A stretch of DNA of 64,000 bases from DATJLY01 sp035604195. GTDB taxonomy: Bacteria > Pseudomonadota > Alphaproteobacteria > ATCC43930 > CGMCC-115725. A program made the translations under genes and the position numbers. The stretch spans positions 16,032-80,031 of the forward strand of contig DATNIY010000031.1 of the NCBI GenBank assembly GCA_035604195.1, given 5' to 3'. The notes beneath the pieces are model-generated. The model saw nothing but the letters and a program-made list of their open reading frames with translations. It ran no database searches and had not been told where the DNA came from. Below, one piece after another: positions 49,235-57,996 of this stretch (position 1 is the stretch's first letter; each line of letters opens with the position of its first letter).

Positions 49235-49477
49235 TCAGAAAGCAGCGCCGCGGGTGTTGATATTCTGTTCGATTTCAGCCTGAAGTTCAGGATGAGCAAC
49301 GAATAGCCGCTTCAGGATTTCGTCGTGTATCGTTGCCATAACAGAGGCAATCGCCTTGACATAAGTCTCGATTTCGACGGGCGCGCAGTGCGCGCTCAAC
49401 TGGGGGATCAGTTCCTCAAGGGATGAACCACATCTGAGCGCCGTCGCTGCCATCTGTCTGGCAAGTTCCTCATCCAT
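49235..49477 (-). CDS. Hypothetical small helical protein (80 aa)
   Basis: An 80-residue, probably all-helical and acidic protein: MDEELARQMAATALRCGSS, then YVKAIASVMATIHDEILKRL. I recognise no family. AGGAG (minus strand, 49484-49488) overlaps the upstream gene's stop and stands 6 bp before ATG 49477, so it is very likely co-translated with the RWT-motif protein. Small acidic partners of this sort can be immunity or antitoxin proteins, but nothing here proves it. Confidence 0.6.
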   Translation of the reverse strand: MDEELARQMAATALRCGSSLEELIPQLSAHCAPVEIETYVKAIASVMATIHDEILKRLFVAHPELQAEIEQNINTRGAAF

Positions 49478-49486
49478 ATTGCTCTC

Positions 49487-49795
49487 CTAGTCTCCCTCAC
49501 GCATACATGCGTCGTAACATTTCAGGTAATCCCACTGGTTTCTATCTCCAGGGTAAAGCCGCTTTGGACGCAATAAGATCCTGTAGCATCGCTCAACGCA
49601 AAGAGCGCGCCGATCAGGATCCGCGGCAAGCTGTCCCTGAGGAGCTTGATTGCTGTCACCGCCGCCGCCTTCGCTCGTCCAGCGCCCGTGTTCGTCGCGC
49701 GGCTCGTCGGGGTCGTAGCCGGCTTTGGCGAGGGCCTCGGCGATGGCGAGACGGCGTAGGATGCGATCCTCGATTTCGAGAGCCGCGCGCGGCAC
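49487..49795 (-). CDS. Small RWT-motif protein (102 aa), possibly effector- or phage-related
   Basis: A 102-residue protein from GTG 49795. Residues about 27-42 read GYDPDEPRDEHGRWTS, a motif (PRDxxGRWT) I have seen in phage head and toxin-like proteins. The second half has a four-Cys pattern (CVERCYRILL and YLKCYDACMREGD). The same frame is open upstream as far as a TGA at 49853-49855, and beyond that stop a coding-like stretch continues in frame, so this may be the tail of a longer broken gene. Function unknown. Confidence 0.55.
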   Translation of the reverse strand: MPRAALEIEDRILRRLAIAEALAKAGYDPDEPRDEHGRWTSEGGGGDSNQAPQGQLAADPDRRALCVERCYRILLRPKRLYPGDRNQWDYLKCYDACMREGD

Positions 49796-49852
49796 GCCCG
49801 CCTGCTGCGCCTTGGCGAGTTTGCCGCTCTCCGCCGCTTCGGCGACACCGCG

Positions 49853-50150
49853 TCAGAGCGTGATGAAATCGTCGGGGTCATCATCATCGCCGCACGCGAA
49901 GCGGCACAGCCGCTGCGCCCTCGGACCAAGGCCGAGAAAAAACATTGCGCCTGGCGCGGTCTGTACCAGCACGCGGTCCTTGCGCAGAACGCCCGTATCG
50001 ATGTCGACGAGAAGCCCTTCTTGTCCCTCGCCGGCTCCCGTATCGCGCTCCTGCGTTGTGGAGCTTTAGTTCCCAGAACAAATCATGAACGATGCCAACC
50101 AGTTTTTGCGTACAGACGAATCGCATGCGGGCAGGGCGATATTCCGCCAT
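49853..50150 (-). pseudogene. Likely gene remnants upstream of the RWT-motif gene
   Basis: Two coding-like pieces are in different frames. One starts at ATG 50150 (MAEYRPARMRFVCTQKLVGI) and soon turns into Arg-rich, non-coding-looking sequence. The other, in the frame of the RWT gene, is open from 50065 to the TGA at 49853 and reads LLVDIDTGVLRKDRVLVQTA and, at its end, CGDDDDPDDFITL. Together they suggest a gene broken by a frameshift near 50060 and a stop. No family was recognised. Confidence 0.4.
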
Positions 50151-50295
50151 GCGCAGGTCATGGCATCAGAGGGTTTCGCAGCGGCTCATTCTGCGGGCAA
50201 TACCGGGAGACGATGACGACCCCGTAGCCGCAACACCACATCAAGCGCTGCGGCGCACGAGGGGAACCGGTGACTCGCGAAGTCGGCGCCTTATG

Positions 50296-50868
50296 TCAGG
50301 CGCGAGTCTCGGCCGTCGGGGCGGTGCTTGGATTCGCCTCGACGTCGCCGGAGATCTGGCCGCCGCGCTCGATCTCGATCTGGCCGTAGCGCACCGTGCC
50401 CGTGACCTTGCCGGCGTTGCGGATGAAGAGCCGCCCGCGCACCGTGAGCGTGCCCTCGAATCGGCCGCGCACATCGGCTTCCTCGATCGTGGCTGAACCC
50501 TTGAAGAGCCCGCTCTCGGCGATCTCGATCTGCCGGCAATTGGCGATGTTGGCTTCGACGCTGCCTTCGACGACCAATTCATCGCAAGAGGTGATGTCGC
50601 CGGAGAGCGAGATGTCGCGGCCGACGATGAGGCGCCGCGCCTCGCTGTCGCGCAACTTCGCCGCCGCCGCCATCAATGTCGCCTCGACCGGAGATCCGCC
50701 CGGCGGGCGCGGGGCGGTCTGGCTCTGCGCTCCTCCCGGCGGGAGCGGCCGGCTCGGTTGCATGCCGCCCGGCGGGCGCGGCCCGGGCCGGAGCGGAAGA
50801 CTGTGTTCCTCGGCGCGGTCTGGCAAGCCGGTATCCTCCTCACCATCACGTCTCTTGCGGGTGAACAT
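50296..50868 (-). CDS. Bactofilin (polymer-forming cytoskeletal protein)
   Basis: A 190-residue bactofilin. A Pro/Gly-rich N-terminal tail with repeated RPPGG units (about 30-60) precedes the right-handed beta-helix core, about 78-175, beginning RRLIVGRDISLSGDITSCDELVVEGSV (cited in part) with regular hydrophobic turns. Bactofilins self-assemble into nucleotide-free filaments that scaffold cell-wall enzymes. No LytM-type peptidase partner is adjacent. Confidence 0.9.
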   Translation of the reverse strand: MFTRKRRDGEEDTGLPDRAEEHSLPLRPGPRPPGGMQPSRPLPPGGAQSQTAPRPPGGSPVEATLMAAAAKLRDSEARRLIVGRDISLSGDITSCDELVVEGSVEANIANCRQIEIAESGLFKGSATIEEADVRGRFEGTLTVRGRLFIRNAGKVTGTVRYGQIEIERGGQISGDVEANPSTAPTAETRA

Positions 50869-51033
50869 GAACGCTGCACCTGAAGTTGAATGGCATCGGC
50901 ACCATGCATTGCCGTGAAAGATAACCGCTGGCGCGGCGGCAGATAAAGAGCTTTGTCGCGGGCGGCCCTTGCCGCGGTGGAAAAGTCTCCTATACTCCTC
51001 CGCGCCTTCCCTCAGCTGGACCCGGAACCCCCG

Positions 51034-52029
51034 ATGGTTGCCGCAACTCTCGATGTCATTGGCATCGGCAATGCCATGGTCGATGTGCTGGCCCAGGCCG
51101 ACGATCCGTTCCTGGAGGCGCAGGGCCTAGTCAAGGGCACCACGGCGCTGATCGATGCCGCGCGCGCCGAGGCGCTTTATCGGCGCATGGGTCCGGGCAT
51201 CGAGATGTCCGGCGGCTCGGCCGGGAATACGGTGGCGGGATTGGCCTCGCTCGGCGGCAAGGGCGCCTATATCGGCCGGGTCCGCGACGATGGCCTCGGC
51301 AAGGTCTTCGCCCATGATCTGCGCGCGATGGGCGTGCGCTACGAGACCCCACCGGCAACCAGCGGCGCCCCCACGGCGCGCTGCCTCATCCTGGTGACGC
51401 CTGACGCGCAGCGCACGATGAACACGTTCTTGGGCGCTTCCGTCGGGCTCGGCCCCGAGGACATCGATCAGGACCTCATCGCCGCGGCGCAGGTGACATA
51501 TCTCGAGGGCTATCTCTTCGATCCGCCGCAGGCCAAGGCGGCGTTCCGCCGCGCCGCCGAACTGGCCCATGCGGCGGGGCGCAAGGTCAGCCTGTCGCTC
51601 TCGGACCCCTTCTGCGTCGACCGCCACCGCGCCGATTTCCGCGATTTGGTCGAGCGGCACATCGACATCCTCTTCGCCAACGAGATCGAGATCTGCTCGC
51701 TCTACGAGACCACGGAGTTCGATGCGGCGGCGCGCGCCGTGCGCGGGCATTGCGAGATCGCCGTGCTCACCCGCAGCGCCAAGGGCTCGATCATCCAGGC
51801 GAAAGCCGAGACCCACGCCGTCGCCGCGGCGCCGGTGGCGCGCGTCATCGATACCACCGGCGCGGGCGACCTCTATGCCGCGGGCTTCCTCTTCGGCCTG
51901 ACCCATGGCCGCGACCTCGCCGCCTGCGGCCGGCTGGGCAGCCTGTGCGCCGCCGAGGTGATCAGCCATTTCGGCGCGCGGCCGGAGACCGCGCTCAAGG
52001 AGCTCGCGCGCCGGGCCGGGCTCATTTGA
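51034..52029 (+). CDS. PfkB-family carbohydrate/nucleoside kinase (adenosine kinase-like)
   Basis: A 331-residue ribokinase-fold kinase. It begins LDVIGIGNAMVDVLAQADD, shows MSGGSAGNTVAGLASLGGKGAYIGRV (cited in part; PfkB signature 1) and ends with the ATP-site signature DTTGAGDLYAAGFLFGL, in which Asp is the base. It resembles the alphaproteobacterial group annotated as adenosine kinase; the substrate is uncertain. ATG 51034 gives the family N-terminus; the frame stays open 27 codons upstream with no hydrophobic or conserved sequence. Confidence 0.88.
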   Translation: MVAATLDVIGIGNAMVDVLAQADDPFLEAQGLVKGTTALIDAARAEALYRRMGPGIEMSGGSAGNTVAGLASLGGKGAYIGRVRDDGLGKVFAHDLRAMGVRYETPPATSGAPTARCLILVTPDAQRTMNTFLGASVGLGPEDIDQDLIAAAQVTYLEGYLFDPPQAKAAFRRAAELAHAAGRKVSLSLSDPFCVDRHRADFRDLVERHIDILFANEIEICSLYETTEFDAAARAVRGHCEIAVLTRSAKGSIIQAKAETHAVAAAPVARVIDTTGAGDLYAAGFLFGLTHGRDLAACGRLGSLCAAEVISHFGARPETALKELARRAGLI

Positions 52030-52087
52030 CCTCGGGGCGCGCAATCCCCATCTAACGCGCGCGCCTCCGGTCATCACCACCCGCCTC

Positions 52088-53923
52088 ATGCAGCTCCGCA
52101 ACATCGCCATCATCGCGCATGTCGATCACGGCAAGACGACGCTGGTCGATCAGCTCCTGCGCCAGAGCGGCTCCTTCCGCGCCAATCAGCAGGTGATGGA
52201 GCGGGCGCTCGATTCGAACGATCTCGAGCGCGAGCGCGGCATCACCATCCTGGCGAAATGCACCTCGGTGGTCTGGCGCGGCCACCGCATCAACATCGTC
52301 GATACGCCCGGCCACGCCGATTTCGGCGGCGAGGTCGAACGCATCCTCAGCATGGTGGACGGCGTCCTCGTGCTGGTCGATGCCGCCGAGGGGCCGATGC
52401 CGCAGACCAAGTTCGTCGTCGGCAAGGCGCTGCGCCAGGGCCTCAACCCGATCGTCGTCATCAACAAGGTGGACCGCACCGACGCTCGGCCGATCGAGGT
52501 CCACAACGAGATCTTCGATCTCTTCGCCGCGCTCGACGCCAACGAGGCGCAATTGGACTTCCCGACGCTCTATGCCTCGGGCCGGGCCGGCTGGGCGGTC
52601 GCCGATTTGGGCGACGAGCGCCGCGATTTGAGGCCGCTCTTCGAGCGCATCCTCGATCATGTGCCGCCGCCTGAAGCCGATCCGAACGCGCCCTTCGCCA
52701 TGCTGGTGACGACGCTCGAGTACGATTCCTATGTGGGCCGCGTGCTCACCGGCCGCATCGCCACGGGCGTGGCGCGGGTCAACATGCCGCTCAAAGCGCT
52801 CTCCCGCGACGGCCAGGTCATCGAAGAGGCGCGGCTCACCAAGCTCCTGGCCTTCCGCGGCCTCGAGCGGCGCTCGGTCGAGGAGGCCCAGGCCGGCGAC
52901 ATCATTGCCATCGCCGGGCTCGCCGAGACCACGGTCGCCGACACCATCTGCGCGCCCGAAGTCACCGTGGCGCTGCCGGCGCAGCCGATCGATCCGCCGA
53001 CGCTGGCCATGACCTTCTCGGTCAATGACAGCCCCTTGGCCGGCCGCGAGGGCAGCAAGGTCACCTCGCGCATGATCGTCGAGCGCTTGAAGCGCGAGGC
53101 CGAGGGCAATGTCGCGATCCGAATCAGCGAAAGCGAGGAGAAGGATGCGCTCGAAGTCGCCGGCCGCGGCGAGCTGCAGCTGGGCGTGCTGATCGAGACC
53201 ATGCGGCGCGAGGGCTATGAGCTCGCGATCTCGCGCCCCCGCGTCCTCTTCAAGACCGATGCCGCGACCGGGCAGCGCCTTGAGCCCATCGAGGAGGCGC
53301 AGGTCGACGTCGACGAGGAATTCGCCGGGATCGTCGTCGACAAGCTGAGCCAGCGCAAGGCCGAGCTCAGGGGCATGCGGCCCTCGGGCGGCGGCAAGCT
53401 GCGTCTTACTTTCCTGGCGCCGACGCGCGGGCTCTTGGGCTATCAGGGCGAGTTCCTCACGGACACCCGCGGCACCGGCGTCATGAGCCGGCTCTTTCAC
53501 GGCTATGCGCCGTGGAAAGGCGCGATCGAGGGCAGGCGCACCGGCGTCCTCGTCTCGACCGCCGAGGGCGCCGCCATCGCCTATGCGCTGTGGAATCTCG
53601 AGGAGCGCGGCCCGATGTTCATAACGCCCGGCACGCAAGTCTATCAGGGCATGATCATCGGCGCCCACACGCGCGGCAACGATCTCGAGGTCAATCCCCT
53701 CAAAGGCAAGCAGCTCACCAACATCCGCACGACATCCAAGGACGAGGCGGTGCGCCTGACCCCGCCCATCATGATGACGCTCGAGCAGGCGATCGCCTAC
53801 ATCGCCGATGACGAGCTCGTCGAGGTCACGCCCAAATCGATCCGCTTGCGCAAGCGCCTGCGCGATCCCAACGCGCGGAAACGCGCAAGCCGCGCCGCCG
53901 AGGCGGAAGCGCAGCTCGGCTGA
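52088..53923 (+). CDS. typA: Ribosome-associated GTPase TypA/BipA
   Basis: Translational GTPase of 611 residues. G1 is HVDHGKTTL, G2 includes RGITI, G3 is DTPGHADFGGE and G4 is NKVDR. Domains II, III and V follow, with the TypA-specific C-terminal domain (FLAPTRGLLGYQGEFLTDTRGTGVMSR, cited in part). It aids 50S assembly and stress adaptation. It starts 58 bp after the kinase gene. Confidence 0.97.
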   Translation: MQLRNIAIIAHVDHGKTTLVDQLLRQSGSFRANQQVMERALDSNDLERERGITILAKCTSVVWRGHRINIVDTPGHADFGGEVERILSMVDGVLVLVDAAEGPMPQTKFVVGKALRQGLNPIVVINKVDRTDARPIEVHNEIFDLFAALDANEAQLDFPTLYASGRAGWAVADLGDERRDLRPLFERILDHVPPPEADPNAPFAMLVTTLEYDSYVGRVLTGRIATGVARVNMPLKALSRDGQVIEEARLTKLLAFRGLERRSVEEAQAGDIIAIAGLAETTVADTICAPEVTVALPAQPIDPPTLAMTFSVNDSPLAGREGSKVTSRMIVERLKREAEGNVAIRISESEEKDALEVAGRGELQLGVLIETMRREGYELAISRPRVLFKTDAATGQRLEPIEEAQVDVDEEFAGIVVDKLSQRKAELRGMRPSGGGKLRLTFLAPTRGLLGYQGEFLTDTRGTGVMSRLFHGYAPWKGAIEGRRTGVLVSTAEGAAIAYALWNLEERGPMFITPGTQVYQGMIIGAHTRGNDLEVNPLKGKQLTNIRTTSKDEAVRLTPPIMMTLEQAIAYIADDELVEVTPKSIRLRKRLRDPNARKRASRAAEAEAQLG

Positions 53924-53935
53924 GGTCCGGCCTTA

Positions 53936-53952
53936 CCGGCGCCCTTCGCCGG
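53936..53952. terminator. Weak stem-loop after typA
   Basis: CCGGCG-N5-CGCCGG forms a 6-bp perfect stem 13 bp after the typA stop. No T-run follows, so it is at most a weak or Rho-assisted end. Confidence 0.3.
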
Positions 53953-53992
53953 CAGTATTCTCTAGGGCAGTCAGAGCAAGGAGGGCTCATTC

Positions 53993-54610
53993 ATGCAAAT
54001 CGCCATCATCGGCGCCGGCAATGTCGGCAAGGCCTTGGGCGGCGGCTGGGCCGGCGCCGGGCACAATGTGCGTTACGGCTTGCGCAATCCGGGCGACGCC
54101 AAATACCGCGGCCTCGCCGCCGCGACGGTGGCCGAGGCGGCGCGCGAGGCCGAATGCGTCGTCATCGCCACGCCGTGGAGCGCCACCGAGGCGGCGATCC
54201 GCTCGGCCGGCGCGCTCGCCGGCAAGCTCGTCCTCGACGCCACCAATCCGTTGACCATGGGACCGGGCGGTCTGACGCTGGCGCTGGGCTTCAGCACCTC
54301 GGCCGGCGAGATGGTGGCGCAATGGGCGGCGGGCGCGGCGGTCTTTAAGACGCTCAACACGACGGGCTTCGGCAACATGGCCAAGAGCGGCGGCTATCCG
54401 CTGCGTCCGGTGATGTTCTATGCCGGCGACGATGCCGCGCGGCGGGGGACGGTGAGCGCGCTGCTCGCCGATCTCGGCTTCGAGCCGGTCGATGCCGGAC
54501 CGCTGGTCAATGCGCGCCTGCTCGAGCCCTATGGGATGCTGTGGATCGACCTCGCCGCGAAGCGCGGCCAGGGCCGCGACATCGCCTTCGCGCTGATGCG
54601 CCGCGGCTGA
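53993..54610 (+). CDS. NADPH-binding oxidoreductase of the F420-reductase (Fno)/STEAP-like family
   Basis: A 205-residue Rossmann protein. The N-terminus QIAIIGAGNVGKALGGGWAGAGH is the dinucleotide-binding loop; VVIATPWSATEAAI and LVLDATNPLTMGPGG follow the F420:NADP+ oxidoreductase pattern. F420 use is not implied, as many proteobacterial members work without it. The substrate is unknown. AAGGAGG lies 8 bp before ATG 53993. Confidence 0.78.
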   Translation: MQIAIIGAGNVGKALGGGWAGAGHNVRYGLRNPGDAKYRGLAAATVAEAAREAECVVIATPWSATEAAIRSAGALAGKLVLDATNPLTMGPGGLTLALGFSTSAGEMVAQWAAGAAVFKTLNTTGFGNMAKSGGYPLRPVMFYAGDDAARRGTVSALLADLGFEPVDAGPLVNARLLEPYGMLWIDLAAKRGQGRDIAFALMRRG

Positions 54611-54697
54611 ACCCAAACGTCGCGCCTGTGCTTCCCCTCGCCTCGGGCATACGATAAGGTCGCGGCGCTTATCAGCAACTTTCCGCCGGATTCCATC

Positions 54698-55255
54698 ATG
54701 TTTTCACGAGCCTGGGCCGTCGCTCTCCTGGCCCTCGTCACCCTCGCCACAGGAGGTCCCGTGAGCGCCGCCGATCTCGAGAACACCATCTACCTCGACG
54801 TGCCCGCCGGCCGTGTCGTCATCGAGACGCGGCCCGATCTCGCGCCCAAGACCGTGGCGCGCATCAAGGAGCTGGCGCGCCAGCACTTCTATGACGGCAT
54901 CGCCTTCCATCGCGTCATCGCCGGCTTCATGGCGCAGACCGGCGACCCGCGCGGCGACGGCACCGGCGGCTCCGGCCAGAAATTGAAGGCCGAGTTCAGC
55001 CAGGCCCACCATGTCCGCGGCACGGCCTCGATGGCGCGCGCCCAAGACCCCGACAGCGCCGACAGCCAGTTCTTCATCTGCTTCGCGCCGGCGCCGTTCC
55101 TCGACGGCAAATACACGATCTGGGGCCAAGTCGTCTCCGGCATGGAATATATCGACGCCATCAAGAAGGGCGATTCCAACCAGAACGGCGCCGTCGCCAA
55201 TCCCGATCGCATTCTCCACATGCAGGTGGCGGCCGACGCGGAGAAGAAGAAATAG
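54698..55255 (+). CDS. Periplasmic cyclophilin-type peptidyl-prolyl isomerase
   Basis: A 185-residue cyclophilin with a Sec signal peptide (cleavage about residue 24-25, GPVSA-AD). The active-site region FYDGIAFHRVIAGFMAQTGDPRGDGTGG (cited in part) carries the catalytic Arg and FMAQ. SQFFICFAPAPFLDGKYTIWGQV completes the fold. It acts on proline bonds of exported proteins. ATG 54698 has no clear Shine-Dalgarno sequence. Confidence 0.93.
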   Translation: MFSRAWAVALLALVTLATGGPVSAADLENTIYLDVPAGRVVIETRPDLAPKTVARIKELARQHFYDGIAFHRVIAGFMAQTGDPRGDGTGGSGQKLKAEFSQAHHVRGTASMARAQDPDSADSQFFICFAPAPFLDGKYTIWGQVVSGMEYIDAIKKGDSNQNGAVANPDRILHMQVAADAEKKK

Positions 55256-55295
55256 CGGCGAGCGTGCCTTCCGCGTGATCGACATGCGCCGGCCT

Positions 55296-55365
55296 CCTCA
55301 CCCCAACCCTCTCCCCATCGGGGAGAGGGAGGGACCCGGCGCGCAGCGTCGGGAGGGTGAGGGGG
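55296..55365. repeat. Intergenic palindromic repeat (CCCTCTCCCC type)
   Basis: A perfect inverted repeat CCCTCTCCCC-ATC-GGGGAGAGGG at 55307-55329 lies within outer arms CCTCACCCC and GGGTGAGGGG. It matches the type of short dispersed palindrome found between genes in many high-GC proteobacteria. It lies between the cyclophilin and AmpG-like genes and may influence transcript ends. Confidence 0.65.
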
Positions 55366-55388
55366 CGGCGCGGGGCTGAAAGCGCGCC

Positions 55389-56684
55389 ATGCGCGCCTGG
55401 CTCGGGGCATTTCGCGTCTATGGCCGGCCGCGGCTCGTGGCGGTGCTGCTCATGGGGTTCTCGAGCGGGCTGCCCTTGCCGCTAACCTTGGGCACGCTGT
55501 CCTATTGGCTCGCCGAGCTCGGCGTGTCCTTGACGACGATCGGGCTTTTCACCCTGGTGGGCCTGCCCTACAGCTTCAAATTCCTGTGGTCGCCGATCAT
55601 GGATCGGCTGCCGCTGCCGGGTGTGACGACGCGCTTGGGCCGCCGGCGCGGCTGGCTCCTTTTGGTGCAGGCGCTGCTGGGCGTCGCGATCCTGGCGTTG
55701 GGGCTGAGCGATCCGCGAGCGGCACCGGCCATGACCGCGCTCGCCGCTTTCGCCGTCGCGTTTCTCTCGGCGAGTCAGGACATCGTCATCGACGCCTATC
55801 GCATCGAGCTCTTGCTGCCGCAGGAGCAGGGCGCCGGCGCCGCGGCGACGCAATGGGGCTACCGTTTCGGCCTCATTGCCGCCTCGGCCGGCGCGCTCGT
55901 CGCCGCCGAGGCCCATGGCTGGCACTTCGCCTATGCGCTGATGGCGCTCTTGATGAGCGTCGGCATGGCGACGGTATGGCTGACGCCCGAGCCGCGCGTC
56001 GCCAGCCCGGCCCTGCCGCGCGGCGGGCTCGGCGTGCTCGCCTGGTTTGAAGGCGCCGTTGTCGCGCCCTTCGCCGATCTTTTGCGGCGGGAGAGCTGGC
56101 TCCTCATGCTGCTCTTCATCGTCCTCTACAAATTCGGCGATGCGCTGGCGGGCGTCATGTCGAATCCGCTCTATGTCGCCCTGGGCTTCAGCAAGGACGA
56201 GGTCGCCGCGATCAGCAAGGTGTTCGGCGTCATCGCCACGCTCGTCGGCATCGCCGCCGGCGGCATCGTCGTCGAGCGCCTCGGCCTCTACCGCGCGCTT
56301 CTCATTTGCGGCGTGCTGCAGATGCTCGCCAATTTGGCCTATGCGGCGCAAGTCGAGGCCGGGCACGATGTCGGCATGCTTGCCCTCACCATCGGCACCG
56401 AGAATTTCACCGGCGGCATGGGCTCGGCGGCTTTCGTGGCCTATCTCTCGCGGCTCTGCAATGTGGCTTTCACGGCGACGCAATATGCGCTGCTGTCCTC
56501 GCTCGCCAGCGTCGGGCGGACCACGCTCGCGGCCTCGGGCGGCTGGCTTGCCGAGCGGCTCGACTGGGTTCCCTTCTTCGGGCTCGCGACGATTGCGTGC
56601 CTGCCCGGTCTCGCCTTGCTGATATGGCTCATGCGGCGGGATAATGGCGAATGGGTCGAGATCGCACGGAGGAACGAGGCATGA
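55389..56684 (+). CDS. AmpG-like MFS permease
   Basis: Inner-membrane MFS protein of 431 residues with about twelve helices. The opening segment VLLMGFSSGLPLPLTLGTLSYWLAELGVSLTTIGLFTLVGLPYSFKFLWSPIMDR (cited in parts) matches the muropeptide (anhydromuropeptide) importer AmpG. The role in peptidoglycan recycling is inferred; no amidase or glycosidase neighbour confirms it. It overlaps the next gene by ATGA. Confidence 0.85.
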   Translation: MRAWLGAFRVYGRPRLVAVLLMGFSSGLPLPLTLGTLSYWLAELGVSLTTIGLFTLVGLPYSFKFLWSPIMDRLPLPGVTTRLGRRRGWLLLVQALLGVAILALGLSDPRAAPAMTALAAFAVAFLSASQDIVIDAYRIELLLPQEQGAGAAATQWGYRFGLIAASAGALVAAEAHGWHFAYALMALLMSVGMATVWLTPEPRVASPALPRGGLGVLAWFEGAVVAPFADLLRRESWLLMLLFIVLYKFGDALAGVMSNPLYVALGFSKDEVAAISKVFGVIATLVGIAAGGIVVERLGLYRALLICGVLQMLANLAYAAQVEAGHDVGMLALTIGTENFTGGMGSAAFVAYLSRLCNVAFTATQYALLSSLASVGRTTLAASGGWLAERLDWVPFFGLATIACLPGLALLIWLMRRDNGEWVEIARRNEA

Positions 56685-56980
56685 TTCTTGAAATCGCGCG
56701 GGTCCGGGTGAAGTCGGGCATGGAGGCGGCGTTCGAGGAGGGCGTGCGCCAGGCGGCGCCGATCTTCCGCCGCGCCAAGGGCTGCATGGGCATGGAGCTT
56801 CGCCGCTCGGTCGAAGAGCCCAGCCGATACTGCCTCTTCGTCCAATGGGAGACGCTCGAGAACCACACCGTCGATTTCCGCGGCTCAGCCGATTTCGGCG
56901 CGTGGCGCAAGCTGGTCGGCCATTGCTTCGACGGTGCGCCCGAAGTCGAGCATGTGCGCCAGGCCGTGCATGGGTTCTGA
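56681..56980 (+). CDS. Antibiotic-biosynthesis-monooxygenase (ABM) fold protein
   Basis: A 99-residue protein with the dimeric alpha-beta barrel pattern of ABM domains: MILEIARVRVKSGMEAAFEEG, GCMGMELRRSVEEPSRYCLFVQWETLENH (cited in part). Such proteins are often small quinol or haem oxygenases, but many have no known activity. It is translationally coupled to the AmpG-like gene. Confidence 0.85.
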   Translation: MILEIARVRVKSGMEAAFEEGVRQAAPIFRRAKGCMGMELRRSVEEPSRYCLFVQWETLENHTVDFRGSADFGAWRKLVGHCFDGAPEVEHVRQAVHGF

Positions 56981-57004
56981 ACCGGAACAGGGAGCGGGTG
57001 CATC

Positions 57005-57982
57005 ATGGTTCTGGCTACGCATTGCGTCGCCGTTGCGGGCGCGGTCGCGCTGGCGGCGCTTGGCGGGATGATGCCGGCGCGTGCCGAAGAGCCCGTGACC
57101 CTGACGGTCTATGGCGCCGGCACCTTGGCGGTGCCGTTCAAGGAGCTCGGTGCCGAGTTTCAGAAGAAATATCCGAACGTCACGGTCGAGCCGCAATTCG
57201 GCGGCAGCGTCATGATGGCGAAGCGCATCACCGAGCTCGATCAGCAGGCCGATATCCTCGCCGTCGCCGATTACAGCGTCATCCCCGCTTATCTCTTTGC
57301 CGGCAGCAGCGGCAAGCCGGCGCATGCCCAGTGGTATGCCGGCTTCGCGCGCAACGCCGTCACCTTCGTCTATACGCCCAAGAGCAAGTTCGCCGCCGAG
57401 ATCTCCGCGGACAATTGGTATCAGGTGCTGGCCCGGCCCGGCGTCGAGATCGGCCGCTCCAATCCCGATACCGATCCTTCGGGCTATCAGACCTTGCAGA
57501 TGCTGAGCCTCGCCGAGAGCCATTACCATGTCCCCGGCCTCGCCGGGCGCGTCATCGCCAACGCGCCGCGTGCCAACATGCGGGACACCGAGACCGAGCT
57601 CATCGCCGCGCTCCAGCTCGGTCAGATTGACTATCTCGCGATCTACCGCTCGGACGCGCTCCAGCACCACCTCGAGGCTTTGAAGCTGCCGCCGCAGATC
57701 GATCTCAGCGACCCGTCCTTCGCGGGGAGCTACGCCGCCGGCGTGGCGCAGACCAAGAACGGCGAACTCAAGGGCAAGCCCATCGTCTATGCCGTCACCA
57801 TTCCGTCGGATGCGTTGCGCCCCGATTGGGCCGAGAAATTCGTGGCCTTCCTGCTCGGCCCGGAGGGGCAGGCGGCGATGAGCCGGAACGGCTTCGGCTC
57901 GTTCAGTCCGGCCTATGCCGTCAATGTCGAGGCGATGCCGGCGGGGCTGCGCGATCTGGTGAAGCCCTGGCCGTCGTCCTGA
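57005..57982 (+). CDS. Molybdate/tungstate-type ABC transporter substrate-binding protein (WtpA-like)
   Basis: Periplasmic binding protein of 325 residues. A Sec signal peptide ends about residue 27 (MMPARAEE). The fold begins TLTVYGAGTLAVPFKELGAEFQKKYPNVTV and includes SVMMAKRITELDQQADILAVADYSVIP and GRSNPDTDPSGYQTLQML (each cited in part), which are WtpA/ModA-class motifs. WtpA is specific for tungstate and molybdate; which metal is taken up here is unknown. The permease and ATPase genes follow in the same unit. Confidence 0.86.
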   Translation: MVLATHCVAVAGAVALAALGGMMPARAEEPVTLTVYGAGTLAVPFKELGAEFQKKYPNVTVEPQFGGSVMMAKRITELDQQADILAVADYSVIPAYLFAGSSGKPAHAQWYAGFARNAVTFVYTPKSKFAAEISADNWYQVLARPGVEIGRSNPDTDPSGYQTLQMLSLAESHYHVPGLAGRVIANAPRANMRDTETELIAALQLGQIDYLAIYRSDALQHHLEALKLPPQIDLSDPSFAGSYAAGVAQTKNGELKGKPIVYAVTIPSDALRPDWAEKFVAFLLGPEGQAAMSRNGFGSFSPAYAVNVEAMPAGLRDLVKPWPSS

Positions 57983-57996
57983 GCCGCGATCCGCCG

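Noticed and set aside
49114..49260. 48-codon plus-strand ORF (MNITWVRELSELISY) after gshB
   Set aside because: No ribosome-binding site, overlaps the start region of the 80-aa gene's 3' end, basic tail looks random.
54698..55255. Cyclophilin gene as cytoplasmic ppiB
   Set aside because: A clear signal peptide at the N-terminus indicates export.
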